Notes under the pieces: generated by a model
The model's input: the letters and a program-made list of their open reading frames with translations, nothing else
Told to the model about the DNA's origin: nothing
Database searches by the model: none
Shown here: piece by piece, positions 45,751 to 56,512 of the stretch
How the letters are laid out: each line of letters begins with the position of its first letter
Position numbering within the stretch: position 1 is the stretch's first letter
NCBI GenBank assembly: GCA_965649825.1
Contig: OZ287698.1
Location: 372,001-436,000 of the forward strand
Length of the DNA: 64,000 nucleotides
Direction: 5' to 3'
Source of the DNA: Penicillus capitatus
Lineage: Eukaryota > Chlorophyta
Translations under genes and position numbers: made by a program

Positions 45751-48700
45751 TCACCCAGAAAGTTCCAACATCTTGACACCGCCCTGCTTGGCGATCTTGA
45801 TGAAGACCTCCTCGAGAGTGACGGTGGAGACACCCCAATCCTGAACCTCGATACTGCCATGTAAGGCATCCACAAAGCGGAAGACTTCAGAAGCCGCAAC
45901 GTCACTCAGCGGCAAATCGTACTTCACAGTTCCGGACAGCCGATAAGACTCGACGGCGTTCGGAAAGCGTTCCTTGACAAGAACGGCAGCCCGTTCGACA
46001 AATGCCGGTGCAGTGATGAGCGTGAAGACGAGGTAACCTCCGTAGCGCTGCGTCAGGGACTTTGGATTGCCGATCACCTCGAGCCTCCCGTCCACGAAGA
46101 TGCCCAGTCGATCGCACAGCACCTCCGCCTCCTCCATGTTGTGCGTCGTCAGGATAATCGCCTTGTCCTGCTTGGCCTGCTTGACGACCTTCCACAGGTT
46201 GCGGCGCGAAGCGGGATCCAGTCCGGTGCTGGGCTCGTCCAGGTAGACCACTCTGGGACTGCCGATGAAGGAGATGGCGACGGAGAGGCGGCGCTTCATG
46301 CCGCCGCTGAACTTCTTGACCTGCAGCTTCGACACGCCTCCGTGGAAGAGGTTGACGGCCTTGAGGGCGTCCTCCGCCGCGCGCTTCAGCTCCGAGTTCT
46401 TCAGACCCTTCAGCCTTCCGTAGAACAGCATGTGTTCGAATCCCGTCAGCGTCTCCCACAGCAGGTCGTGCTGCGGACAGACGCCCATCTGCGTGTAGAG
46501 GGTCTTCATGTCCTGGGCGATGTCCAGGCCCTCGATGTGCGCCTCCCCGGACGTGGCGCCGAGGAATCCGATCAGCATGTTGATCGTGGTCGTCTTTCCT
46601 GCTCCGTTGGGCCCCAGCAGTCCGAAGACCTCTCCCCTCTCCACGGCGAGGCTCAGGCCTCGGACGGCCACCTTCTCCGGGACGCCCTCCGCTGCCGGGA
46701 ACACCTTCCTCAGGTCTCGCAGGATGATGGAGTGTTGCGCGGCCTCCTCTTCAGTCATGTTCTCGACGCGCTGGCGCTCAGCCGCGACCTCTTCCGTCTC
46801 GTCCACGATTTCGATGCTGTGGATGCTGCTACTCGCTATCAGTGGAGTCATCACAGGTGCTTCGCCCTGCACACTTGTTCTTCCTGGCAGGCTTGTCTGT
46901 CTGTCTGACGTTTTTACTGCAGATGGCTTGGACTTCTGAATGTATCCCAGGAAGAACAGTGGATGTTGTTTTACTCCAGATCCTTGGACAACCTTGAAAC
47001 ATTCACTGTTCTTCCAATGATCTCACGATTCGCGCTTACTTGTTCAAAATACCACGCCAGAACAAGGAACACTGGCCATTCGAACAGCAACACCAGCAAA
47101 ACATATCGCATGTGATTGTTATCCTCATCGAACTCTGACCAGTCCAAACCTTCAGCGTTCGCATATGACGCTCGAAATCCGTACTCTCCGAACTCGTAGA
47201 ATCCCCTAAACAGCCATTGATAGCTCATTATGCATACGAGTCAGGTCAACCTGTAGACTGCAAGGGCAGGGATTAGTTCAATGAAGTAGACGTATGTGAA
47301 CTGTCGGGGGATCAATGGGTCCAGTAGGAAGGTCCCAATGAAACCAGAGCCAAAGATCCAGAGAAATGAGAACACCACACATCCCTTCGACGAATGAAAA
47401 AAGTTACTGATGGCAAAGAAGAATGCAATCTGCGTATTTCCAAGCAGCAGGAGAAAGACAAACATTACCCCTAGATACACACACCAGTCTTTTCATTCAC
47501 TTCTTGTCACGGCGCTGACTACCATAGCTGTTCTTGGTGAAGATGGCAAGATCGATGAGCACCCCACAGGCAACGAAGACCAAGATGTACAGCACATACA
47601 GGATCAGGAAATAGATATAGTTGACGATCCAGTAGGCTATTCTTCCGAGACCGTGCATCTGCATCATGATTTTCAAGTTCTTGCTTCTTTCCTCCACCAG
47701 CTGCACGAGGATCAATGGCATCAACAGCTGCGCGATCCAAGTGGACAGTAACTCAGCCAGCAGACTTGCCACAGGGATAGATAGCTTCGTGGCCACCTTT
47801 GGCGTTTCTTGCACTCCAAGAAGGTGGCTGCGGTAGCTGTCATCTCCCAGAGAGTACTTCATCCAGGCATCGGATATCATGTTCATCACTGCCGGAACTC
47901 GCCTGCGTTGAAAAGTGTCGCTGCCTTCATCCGTTTCCAAGCCCCAGTTCCATCGATAGAAGTCCACATCGAGTGCCCGCTGATTCGTTGATTTGAAGTC
48001 AAAGGCTTGGCCAAATTTGTCTTCTTCCTGAAAGCTCCAGATGTCAGTCTCTGTTCCTTGCTCTTCCGCTATGGCATCGCACTTCGCCTCTTCCCAACTG
48101 CAGTAAAGAAAGCGGTCGATCTCGCTGGGTGTCCTCGACAACCATTCCACTTGTGCACAAGAAGACAGACCTGAACACACAGACAGATGTCGGGGACTGT
48201 CTCGTCGCTACTTGGGGCACCTGTTAAGCTTTCGTAGAATCCGGTGTCGCTTCTGAAGCTGTCCGCAACTGCTGCCAGTCCTTCATTCACCTGCTCCACG
48301 ACTTTCTGGACATTCGCGTCCGAGCAGTTATCTACACCGAACTGACAACTTTGCAGGTACTGTAATATTATTACAGTACCTGCTACAACGAAAAGTTCTC
48401 GACGAAAGAAAGTTGAATCGATGAAATTCATGTCGTCGGGTTCTACGCCACTACCGAAGATCACTCCAGACGATCCGAAAACTTCTCCTATGTGTTGAAC
48501 TCTCACCTGTACCACAAGCCTCGAAAAACGACACCAAGAAGAAACCGACTTCATCTCCAATCTCAGGTCCTTCGACCGACATCTCGCGCAGCATTCGATC
48601 TTGCATGACCCGTTCTACGCTCTTGTCGTCGGCATGGATGAAGAACACCACACTTGGCGCCCACGCGCGTGCGCGATCTGATCTTTTTGGGATGCTGATG

Positions 48701-49188
48701 GAGGGAGGCCAAACAATGGGTTCCTCGACTTCGCAGAAGAAGGCCTGGTCTGCATCGGAATACTGAATTCCACATTCGTCGTCGTCGTACCGACGGCACT
48801 CTTCCATCGGGTAATCACACTGCGAGGATGCATCAGCTTTGCGGCATTGACGACCCCAAGTAGTACAACAGAGAACGCACATGCATCCACACTACATGGC
48901 ATTGTTCTCACACTTCTGCTCACACTTTTTGGGGCACGTCTAAGAGGCTTACTCTGTTGTCGCGATCTTCGAGAGCGTCGTCTACTAGCCTCTGCAAACC
49001 GTAGAGGGAAAGGATGAAGAGTACAGGAACGACAATAAAACAGCAGTTCATGCAGGCGCGTCTTTTCTGATAGACAGCATTCTTTCGGACGATAGCATTG
49101 AGTTGCATGCCAACAGAAGTAGCAGCTCCCTGAAGAAAACAATTAGACCTCCATCAGCAATAGCAGAAGAGGTACTGACGCGCGTCAT
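45751..49188 (-). CDS. ABCA-family half transporter, copy 2
   Basis: Same layout as copy 1 on the opposite strand. First exon ATG plus two codons (49188-49180), then QLNAIVRKNAVYQKRRACMN and the first span, a Cys-rich lumenal loop (QCRKADASSQCDYPMEEC), later spans (VVFSFLWIFGSGFIGTFLL, LLVLLFEWPVFLVLAWYFE), and a complete ATPase with GPNGAGKTTT, FSGGMKRRLS and LDEPSTGLDP. The linker before the ATPase (KPSAVKTSDRQTSLPGRTS) is unlike copies 1 and 3. The ATPase core (about 45960-46840) is near-identical in DNA to the other copies, but the last ~60 residues diverge again. Intron 48332-48379 has a palindrome over its 5' splice site. Confidence 0.87.
48353..48383. repeat. 31-bp perfect palindrome at an ABCA 5' splice site
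   Basis: Arms GCAGGTACTGTAATA and TATTACAGTACCTGC around a single base. On the minus strand it spans the junction AG|GTACTG of the intron 48379-48332, so the 5' splice site would be inside a perfect RNA hairpin. The intron is 48 nt and stop-free, so retention would add 16 residues. Confidence 0.8.
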
Positions 49189-50580
49189 TGTAAAGAGCTC
49201 CGCCTATTGCTTAACGGCTATCCACTGGCGTCGACGAAACAATGAAGGGGTTGCGGAATTGTTCAGAAGGTGAATGGGATCATTAAATAAAGCGCGAACT
49301 GACAAGGAGAGTCAATGACAAAGTGTTGTATGCATACGGAATCCACGTCAGCGTAGATTCAACAGGAAACGACTTCCTGCCTGTCATGTCCAGAATGGCC
49401 TGTTCGAGGTAAGTCCCGACCAACGTGGCTTTTCCTTCGACGACATAGGTAGAGAGTGTCTGCTGATGGATAACATATGCTGCCATTTAAGGGTCAGATT
49501 TGTCATTGGCTGATGCGTCGGTCCCACTTTCAGCAGATTTTGGAGTATAGCAAGTTGATGCTTTTGCTCTATATCAGTTCCCTGCGGTCATTCGTCACTT
49601 CGACGACTGATGAGCCAAACACTCAGCAATGAAGCAAAATGACAAGACATTATTAATCTTGTATCGGTGTGTGTCTGCATGCATGCAGGTAAAGCACTTT
49701 ATTGTCGCCGTCGTTGTTGATCGCTGTTTTTTCATTCTGTTTGTTTTCTTGTTTAAAAAGTATCCAAACACTGTGATCCCATCGCGATGAATTGTTTGAA
49801 ATAACGAGGTTGCAGCGTTTTGTTAAAAAGGCGCCATTCACACAAGCTAGGGTCTTCTTTTGTACAAACAGGTCATTTCATCGTATTCACTCTTCGACAC
49901 ATCCATCAAATCACTGGATCCTCCGATCGACAGTACAGATCTTCTTTCTTCATTCGATAACAGAGAACGCCACTTCAGACTGAATAAATCAAAAGCAGCA
50001 GGAACGTTTAAAGGAAACCAACAAACAAGCAATGATGCACATCCATCACACCAGATCTGTGTGGTAGTTGTACATTCTACATACATATCCTTCAGTGGAC
50101 AAACAAACGAACGAACAAACAAGAGATCAATTATCCAGAAAAGAGATATACTGCACAAGTTCTCAACCCTGATGCTTACCAACCATGGCGCGGAACCAGT
50201 GAAGATAACAGGAAGAACGACGATCGTCGAAGTGCCCCAAACAAGACGTCGAATACACCGCGTGTGATTGCGACGGAAACCAACGTCCGTTGAGAGGTAA
50301 CAGACGACATTTTCCCAAGAAGCAGTAGGCTTGAGTAGGTTTGCAGTCAGGCACACTGTCGCAGAAGTCTTAAAACAGTTGCTGTAGTCTTGAACAGCTG
50401 CTTGGAGAATGACATAAGTTTAAGTAGATGAGCTCGTTATTAGGAGCGTTACGGTCTAACACGACACGGGCCCACCTATCTTCTTTCTAATCTCCGAAGG
50501 AAGTCACGATGGGCATTGTATAGCGTCGAACCATTGGGCAGACAGATATCCTATCGGTGGTGTCATGGTGATGAAGGGCT
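49189..50580. other. Intergenic, AT-rich, no confident gene
   Basis: Overlapping frames on both strands at 49847-50356 are open for 135-169 codons but show no domain and no agreement with the retroelement frames. Contains GTGTGTGTCTGCATGCATGC-type simple sequence near 49670. Probably spacer or eroded transposon. Confidence 0.4.
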
Positions 50581-50584
50581 GAAG

Positions 50585-50775
50585 GGGAATGAATGGTTCA
50601 AGAAATGCCTCGTTATCATAAGAGGCAATGATGGCTAGCAGTTATTAATATCCTCGTCAAATCAAAACCTACTACACGTCAAATCAAAACCAACATTATA
50701 AAAGGAGGGTTCATGTCACATTTCACGTCTTTGTAGGAAACTTTGTTGTGTTTTCCACCGACACGTACTTACCCC
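50585..50775. repeat. LTR-like repeat, family B, copy 1
   Basis: About 190 bp resembling, in inverted orientation, the sequence at about 51390-51600. Shared blocks include AAGAAATGCC, CTACTACACGT, a TTATAAAAGG TATA-like box and GAAACTTTGTTG. It lies just beyond the integrase end of the Ty3/Gypsy remnant. Confidence 0.55.
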
Positions 50776-51389
50776 CCTATCAGTCGTCACTATGTCTCTC
50801 GACTACTACACACGGATATACTCATTTGGAGTATAGTTTAAAGTCGAGACGGTCGGCCAGCTTCGAGTTGTACCACGAGACCTCTGCTCCCACGTCAATG
50901 AGACGGATCTTGACTTTCTTGTGGTGCCTCTCTTTGGTTTGCTGATGTGCGTTCACTATTCGTTGATACGCCAATCTTCGGTCCGTATAAAGTTGTTGTC
51001 TACTAGTTGCGGCGCCGTTCCGTTGTGTGCCAGTCAGAAGGTACTGTGGACAAAACAAGAGTCGTACTGTGGATCGATCGGTTGATCTCATGTATGCTCG
51101 TGCTCACATGTGTCGTTCAATCACCTCTCTCTTCCGCCCATATCCTCCTGAGTCGATTTACGAGGTTTCGGTTGAATGCCTCGACAGTGTCCGCGCTTTT
51201 GTGGGAATAGGTTGGTGTATGTAGAAGATCTATTCCGTGCTGCGCTCAGGTACTATCGAAGCTCCTGGCAATGAAGGCACTTCCGTTGTCGCACAGGATC
51301 CTCTGTGGAGCTCCAAATTTTCGTGTCCATTCGAGTACCAGCTTAATAGCCTGTGGTGCTGAGCACGTCTTGCATGGGTACTGATACAT

Positions 51390-51600
51390 GTAAGTACGTC
51401 ACGGTAAAAGACGCAGCAACAAAGTTTCTTACAAGGATGATCAATGTGACAATAATCCTCTTTTTATAGTGTTGGGTTTAATGTAACGTGTAGTAGGTTC
51501 TGATGTAAAGTATGGTAGGTTTTGATTGACGCGGCCATTAATAGCTGTTGGCCATCAGTGCCTCTTACGATGATAGGGCATTTCTTGGACCATCATTTTT
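51390..51600. repeat. LTR-like repeat, family B, copy 2 (inside integrase)
   Basis: Insert of about 210-250 bp separating the integrase zinc/early core region from the core segment YPCKTCSAPQAIKLVLEW. It is the inverted relative of 50585-50775. Exact borders and a target duplication could not be fixed. Confidence 0.5.
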
Positions 51601-52968
51601 CAGCTCTTCGACATCGTGACAGTGCCCCACGCCGAACTTAGTGAAAGCGTCGATCCCGGTAGCAATATACCGAAACAATGGCTACCACGGTTCAGCAGTC
51701 CAATAAAGTCTAGACACAGTGTGTGGTTCGGAAATGGACTGTCAGTCGTACCCAGGTCCACCTCCGATCGTGGGTTGCGAAACATTTGACACGTCTCGCA
51801 GTTATTATTGACGTAATTTCGCACGCCATTGAAGTCGTTCGCGTCGGACCGCAGGTTCAGGAAAGTCTTCCTTACCCCGAAGTGGCCTGCATGAGCTCGG
51901 TTGATGAGCGTGGTCCGTTCATACGGACCGAGGGATACGGAGTTACCTTATATCCCTGTTGCTTCTTCTTGATGTGGAATTCGACAGGTGCGTTGTCTCT
52001 CCACTGGCTGAGAAGGTCAGCTATCACGTTTTCCTTCCCTTGTACAAAACAGAAGTGGAGACGATTATGGGAAAAGTGCTACCGGAGCCAGCAATGTTGT
52101 CTCTGGATCCACAGGTCCTTGAATTTGAGCAAGAAGGTCGGCTCCTTGAGCTAAATGACCGTCGCCATGTTGTCGGGGTATACGAATATCTCCGTCTGCT
52201 TGATCATAAAGTAGCATTTGCTCAAGGCCCGTACTATTCCAATCAGTTCTCTCAAAAAACTTCCAAGCCTTTGTTTCGTCGAAAAGGAGCCAAAGAGAAC
52301 AACAGGTTGTAAGGTCGAGTTCAGCAAGACGTACCCGAACTGGTTCTGTTGGAGATTAGATATACGAACTACCGTGGGCAACCATCGCGACTGTTGCGCG
52401 TCTCAATAACCATCTAGGCGCCTCCAAGCCTTGGAGAGCGACGGATGAATGCCCTTGTCGCAACTGTCTCATAAAAGTAGAGAGGTGGTTGTCAGGTGCA
52501 AAGACAAGTTCGCGGCTGTTGGAAGTAAAGGTTAGGAATACTTAACCATCGGTGGTATTTAAAGAAGACATCCTCTTTATAATTAATCTAGTATTCTGTG
52601 ATATCACTTGAGCGTTCGTTGGCGACGTCGTCGCGTGCTGAGTCGACTCTAAGTTTCTCTCAGTGTTTACATCGATCCCAACAGGTTCAAGGGGTTATCA
52701 CACCAATTCGTATACAGATGGAAAGGCCCCCGTGTTTCCAACGTCAATCGGTACGTATTGAGGAACAAGGTTTGAACTGCGTCCTTGTAGATCTCGTCAG
52801 CCTTGGTGTAGTCATTGTGTTCGCGTTTCAGAAACGGCTTGAGTTGTGTGACGATCGAGTCGTATTTGTAACAGTATTGTGCCAATTGTTGGCATAGACC
52901 CATGGCCTTCTGAACGACGTGAGGCGATGTGATTGTCCGGCAGCTTCTGGAGTATAGCCTGGGCTCTG

Positions 52969-53228
52969 TGTCACCGGTCGGGCCGAACGAAGACGAACTG
53001 GACAGCAGAAGACTCTTACAAGAAATCGGAGCAAGGTCCTGAATGTTTAGAATGCTCAGAGTGTGTCATTAAGTATGCGCGTGTGACAAGACGTCCTTAT
53101 GCAGGTGAGTCAGCATGCTGCCAAAACCACAGAAAAAGGGCCTTTTGACCCGCATGACAAGACAGGCAGCACCCCCTAGCACGGCTGACCCCCACAGAAC
53201 AAGACAGTCGTCACATCGCCCGGCGACA
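52969..53228. repeat. Solo LTR, family A, copy 2 (inside Ty3/Gypsy pol)
   Basis: 260-bp element from TGTCACCGGTCGG to CGGCGACA flanked by the 5-bp duplication CTCTG (52964-52968 and 53229-53233). It interrupts the pol remnant between RT and RNase H, so it was inserted after the pol element. Confidence 0.85.
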
Positions 53229-53826
53229 CTCTGTGGTAGGGGTTTAACGTCCCGCCACCGAGCTCGGTACCCAGAAAGCTCCGGAGTCTCAAACCAGTCG
53301 CACTTTTGACAGTTGATCGTGAGGCCATTTTCGTTGAAACGTTTCAATAAACGCTTAGTCTTGTTGAGGAGTTTGTCCTCCGATTTGCCGCCGATAAGTA
53401 CGTCGTCGAAGTATTGTATAACATCCAGGTCCTGTAAAATGTGGGTCATGCGGTTATTGAAAAGTTCTGGGCTGACGTTAACGCCTTGTGGCAGTCTCCG
53501 AAAGCCGTACGTTACGCCGTCCCAATGCAGTGCAAAGAAAAGCGAAATTATCTCATCTTTCAACAAGGGTTCGATCTGTATAAGAAGTCGAACCAGGCTT
53601 GATGCCTGCTATACAAGGATGCGTGGGGGTTTGTCGCATCCTGCACTTTTCTGTCATTTTTCAAAATTAACTAACGCGTCAATCGGTATGGATCCGTATC
53701 TGTGAACAATGTCCACTATCGTGTATACGGTCCATTTGGGATCCACCTTCTGGATGATGTTGGCTACCGGAATGGTGGTCCCTCCTTAAGTTCCTTTAAA
53801 GTAAGTGTCGATGTCGCGGAAGTCAA

Positions 53827-54093
53827 TGTGGCCGGTCGGGTCGGACGCAAAACGTAAAAGAGCGGAAGACTTCTGAAGTTTACAGAGCAAGGTACGGAAT
53901 GGTCAGAATGCGTCCTTATATACCCACGTGATGACACGACGTTCCTAGGCAGATGAGTCAGCCCGCATGCAGAGCCAGAGAAAAAGGCCCTTTGTAGAGA
54001 ACGGACCCCCTCTGACATGACAACAAGCGTCTCGGAACCAAATGCACCCCTTCTGCACGAGACCGTCAAATCGCCATGGGAATCTTGGCGACA
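53827..54093. repeat. Solo LTR, family A, copy 3 (inside Ty3/Gypsy pol)
   Basis: 267-bp element from TGTGGCCGGTCGG to TTGGCGACA flanked by GTCAA (53822-53826 and 54094-54098). Removing it and one GTCAA joins the RT frame RPTID to FRDIDTYF, which confirms the insertion site. Confidence 0.88.
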
Positions 54094-54193
54094 GTCAATG
54101 GTGGGCCGGTGTCGCGTTATCGACGAACGATGCTAATACGACGAAGGCTTGTTGGTAACAAAGACTATTGTAACGTTCATGAGTTCGGAATAT

Positions 54194-54290
54194 TGTCAGA
54201 TAAAGGCTTCACGTTTTACAGAGCAAGGTCAACATGCGTTCACATCCATGTATTCATATGCTACAGGTGATGTGACAGTCTTGTCTGACA
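54194..54290. repeat. 97-bp LTR (3' LTR in gag orientation)
   Basis: Identical to 55618-55714. Terminal inverted TGTCAGA/TCTGACA. Contains GTGATGTGACAG, the same motif seen at host intron ends. Confidence 0.9.
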
Positions 54291-54362
54291 TGGTCCCATC
54301 CACCTTCCGTTTGCGCAGACTCCGAAAACGTGAAAACCCTCCGAAAAATGAACAGAATTAAG

Positions 54363-55358
54363 TCAATCGATACCCGAGGTAAACGTCCGTTTAAACATTG
54401 AAAAGACGTTCCAACCCGTTGATGCAGTTTCATTAACCGCTGGTTCCCGTGGACTTTCCGTACGCTGTTGCGTATACGACGTATTTGGACCCGCTGGTGA
54501 CTCGACCATATCCGAATTCCGCGCTCGCGGACAATCGTTTGCCAGATGTCCTTTACTTCGGCAGCAGTAACAAATTCTGCCGTGCTTGACGTTCCTCATT
54601 CCATCAGTCCCGTCAGCTCTCGTTCGCTGTCTTTTCGGATACCGCCCTATGTCATGCAGCACTCGTTTCATTTGCTGCAGCGTCCTCGCATGTCGCTGTC
54701 CTTCCGCACGTCTTGTCGTTATCGCTTCAGCTGTCTTGTCGAATTTGGTCTTCAGGTCCACTCTCACCGTCTTTACCTCGTTGCTAAGCGACCGTATACC
54801 AGATACAAAATCTTCCGGTGGTCTCCTCGCTAGCGCCTCGGCTGTCTTTTCACCGTTCTTCTGCACTGTCTTCTGCAGCATCCTCACTTCACCGGTCAAC
54901 GACTGAAGACTAGGCACCAAAGCAGGTGCCATAATAAAATGTTTTTTTGTCTCTGCAAAGGCCGTCTCGGTCTCTTTCAGTTTTTGTCGTCGAGAGGAAG
55001 TTTCAGTGCGGATTTTCTTTGTTGCCTGCGTCGCCTTCACAACGTCTTCTCGAAGCTTCTCATTCTCAGTGCGGATCTCCTGTAAAGCCATTTGCAGGTT
55101 GGCGAGTTCATCACTCCTGGCATTCCATTCACGTCCCATTTGCGTCCTCGCTCGCTCAGCTTCCTGCAATCTCTCCCATAGTATTCCGTTTTCCGTGTCC
55201 ACCTGACGCAGCTCCCTTAAGAGGATTCTGCATCTTTCCTCTGTTTGACCCTGCCCTCTATGTTGTGCTCGACTCATCCTTATCGATGCTTTCTTGAAAT
55301 TCCTTGGAAACAGGACTCGACTTCCACAAAGGAAGGCGTAATGCGCAACAAACGACAA
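54363..55358 (-). CDS. Gag-like coiled-coil protein with CCHC zinc knuckle
   Basis: Up to 331 aa; the Met at 55277 (MSRAQHRGQGQTEERC) is the likelier start, giving about 304 aa. The N-terminal two thirds is a long coiled coil (ILLRELRQVDTENGILWERL, LANLQMALQEIRTENEKLRE, FVSGIRSLSNEVKTVRVDLK). A retroviral-type zinc knuckle CYCCRSKGHLANDC (C-x2-C-x4-H-x4-C) sits near the C-terminus after a basic stretch (YPKRQRTRADG), suited to nucleic-acid binding. No capsid domain is recognised, so the relation to Ty3/Gypsy Gag is inferred from its position between LTRs. Frame intact. Confidence 0.8.
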   Translation of the reverse strand: MSFVAHYAFLCGSRVLFPRNFKKASIRMSRAQHRGQGQTEERCRILLRELRQVDTENGILWERLQEAERARTQMGREWNARSDELANLQMALQEIRTENEKLREDVVKATQATKKIRTETSSRRQKLKETETAFAETKKHFIMAPALVPSLQSLTGEVRMLQKTVQKNGEKTAEALARRPPEDFVSGIRSLSNEVKTVRVDLKTKFDKTAEAITTRRAEGQRHARTLQQMKRVLHDIGRYPKRQRTRADGTDGMRNVKHGRICYCCRSKGHLANDCPRARNSDMVESPAGPNTSYTQQRTESPREPAVNETASTGWNVFSMFKRTFTSGID

Positions 55359-55374
55359 AAACGTAGGTCACAAG

Positions 55375-55515
55375 TCAACACACGCGGTCGCAACCACAAG
55401 CGCACCGCCAATACTCCGAACGAACTTCGAACGAACAAACGAACACGCGGTCGCAGTCACCAGCGCACCGCACAAACACTGAACGCAAGCTTCGAACGGA
55501 CACAAACGACTTGGG
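55375..55515. repeat. Two-copy tandem repeat in the element leader
   Basis: Two units of about 63-68 bp, each beginning ACACGCGGTCGCA and containing GCGCACCGC and TTCGAACG. Located between the primer-binding site and the gag ORF of the gag-only element. Confidence 0.6.
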
Positions 55516-55605
55516 GCACACACAGCCCAAAGCACCACGTAAAAGACGCTCAGCGAATCGCGCAACGTCACTCAGACGGAGTTCAAACACAGGAGCGTTA
55601 ACTGC

Positions 55606-55617
55606 GCTCCGAAACCA
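55606..55617 (-). other. Primer-binding site of the gag-only element
   Basis: TGGTTTCGGAGC on the minus strand, directly next to the LTR. Matches 10 of 12 bases of the plant-type initiator-methionine tRNA primer site. Confidence 0.65.
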
Positions 55618-55714
55618 TGTCAGATAAAGGCTTCACGTTTTACAGAGCAAGGTCAACATGCGTTCACATCCATGTATTCATATGCTACAGGTGATGTGAC
55701 AGTCTTGTCTGACA
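55618..55714. repeat. 97-bp LTR (5' LTR in gag orientation)
   Basis: Identical to 54194-54290; followed outside the element by the AATAT target duplication. Confidence 0.9.
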
Positions 55715-55719
55715 AATAT

Positions 55720-56487
55720 ATATACGCGTCAAACGTAAACAAACCTCACATCAACGCGTCTGAACAGTTGTTCACTAATAACGTCACATCATTGATGTAT
55801 CTAATGGCCTAGTACATTTATTTTTTTTACTGTCAGAAGGATTGAAATGTCACATCGATGCTGCCTAGATTTCATAGGGTTCTGCCTCTGAAGGGGCGCT
55901 CATAAGGGGTTCACTCTCACTTGTCCAGCCACATCCTGGGTATAAATTCGTGAATGTGGACATGTAGATACCTTTGCTCTATAATACGTGAAGCTTTCCT
56001 TTGACACTTACCCTCGCCGGTCTCCTTCGACGTGGTGCCGTCGAAATGTGCCTCACACTGCCATCGCGTGCGATGCTCACGCTCCGTGACATATCAGCCT
56101 GCCCCACGAGCAGACTATGCAGCAGATCTTATCAAAGGACTCAGATAACGACACGGACACGGTCGGCAAGTTGTCGTTCTTTTCCCCTGAGTGCGTCTCC
56201 ATGCTATCGTCGGATTCGCTGTCGGCCTTGATAGCTATCTTTGGCGTTTCCGCCACCAATGCGTCTACGTTAAAGTGAATTCTTGAGTTTCCTGGAACGT
56301 TTCTGTGACCACTGCTGATGACCACTGTTGTCCCACGACGCTTCGCCACGCGGTCGACCCGACGCAGAGCTTCGACGCAGCACGGAAAACGAGAAAACAG
56401 AATGCGCGAATAGTAACGATTACAATGCGTCATCGCATCGATTTATGTAGGTGACGCACAGTTGGTATAGTCCCATTGTCGACACGA
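55720..56487. other. Intergenic, no gene seen
   Basis: About 770 bp between the retroelement and the inverted duplicate. Frames are short; none extends the pol remnant convincingly. Confidence 0.4.
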
Positions 56488-56512
56488 CGGACGGTGCGCG
56501 TACCGTTGGTTC

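Larger units (their letters stand above)
50822..54190 (-). mobile_element. Ty3/Gypsy retrotransposon pol remnant
   Basis: Reading down the minus strand: RT entry RPTIDFRDIDTYF (about 54100 then 53820) and KVDPKWTVYTIVDIVHRYGS; RT core at 53566-53250 with LFFALHWDGVTYGFRRLPQG and the catalytic IQYFDDVLIGG; RNase H-like segment FGYVLLNSTLQPVVLFGS at 52380-52150; integrase zinc region NNCETCQMFRNPRS with LCLDFIGLLNRG at 51824-51650; core EWTRKFGAPQRILCDNGSAF at about 51350-51270; and integrase tail KVKIRLIDVGAEVSWYNSKL ending at 50822. Stops, frame changes and at least three inserted repeats break it, so it is inactive. Gag and protease were not found. Confidence 0.85.
54194..55714 (-). mobile_element. 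Complete gag-only LTR retrotransposon
   Basis: 1,521-bp element with identical 97-bp LTRs at 54194-54290 and 55618-55714, each starting TGTCAGA and ending TCTGACA. Flanked by a 5-bp duplication AATAT (54189-54193 and 55715-55719). On the minus strand the upstream LTR is followed at once by TGGTTTCGGAGC, a primer-binding site resembling the initiator-Met tRNA type (TGGTATCAGAGC), and a purine-rich tract (GGAAGGTGGATGGGA) abuts the downstream LTR. The only gene is the Gag-like ORF at 54363-55358. No protease, RT or integrase, so it must be mobilised in trans; identical LTRs imply recent insertion. Confidence 0.88.

Noticed and set aside
49847-50356. Overlapping 135-169 codon ORFs on both strands
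   Set aside because: No motif on either strand and no consistency with the neighbouring retroelement; probably chance in AT-rich spacer.
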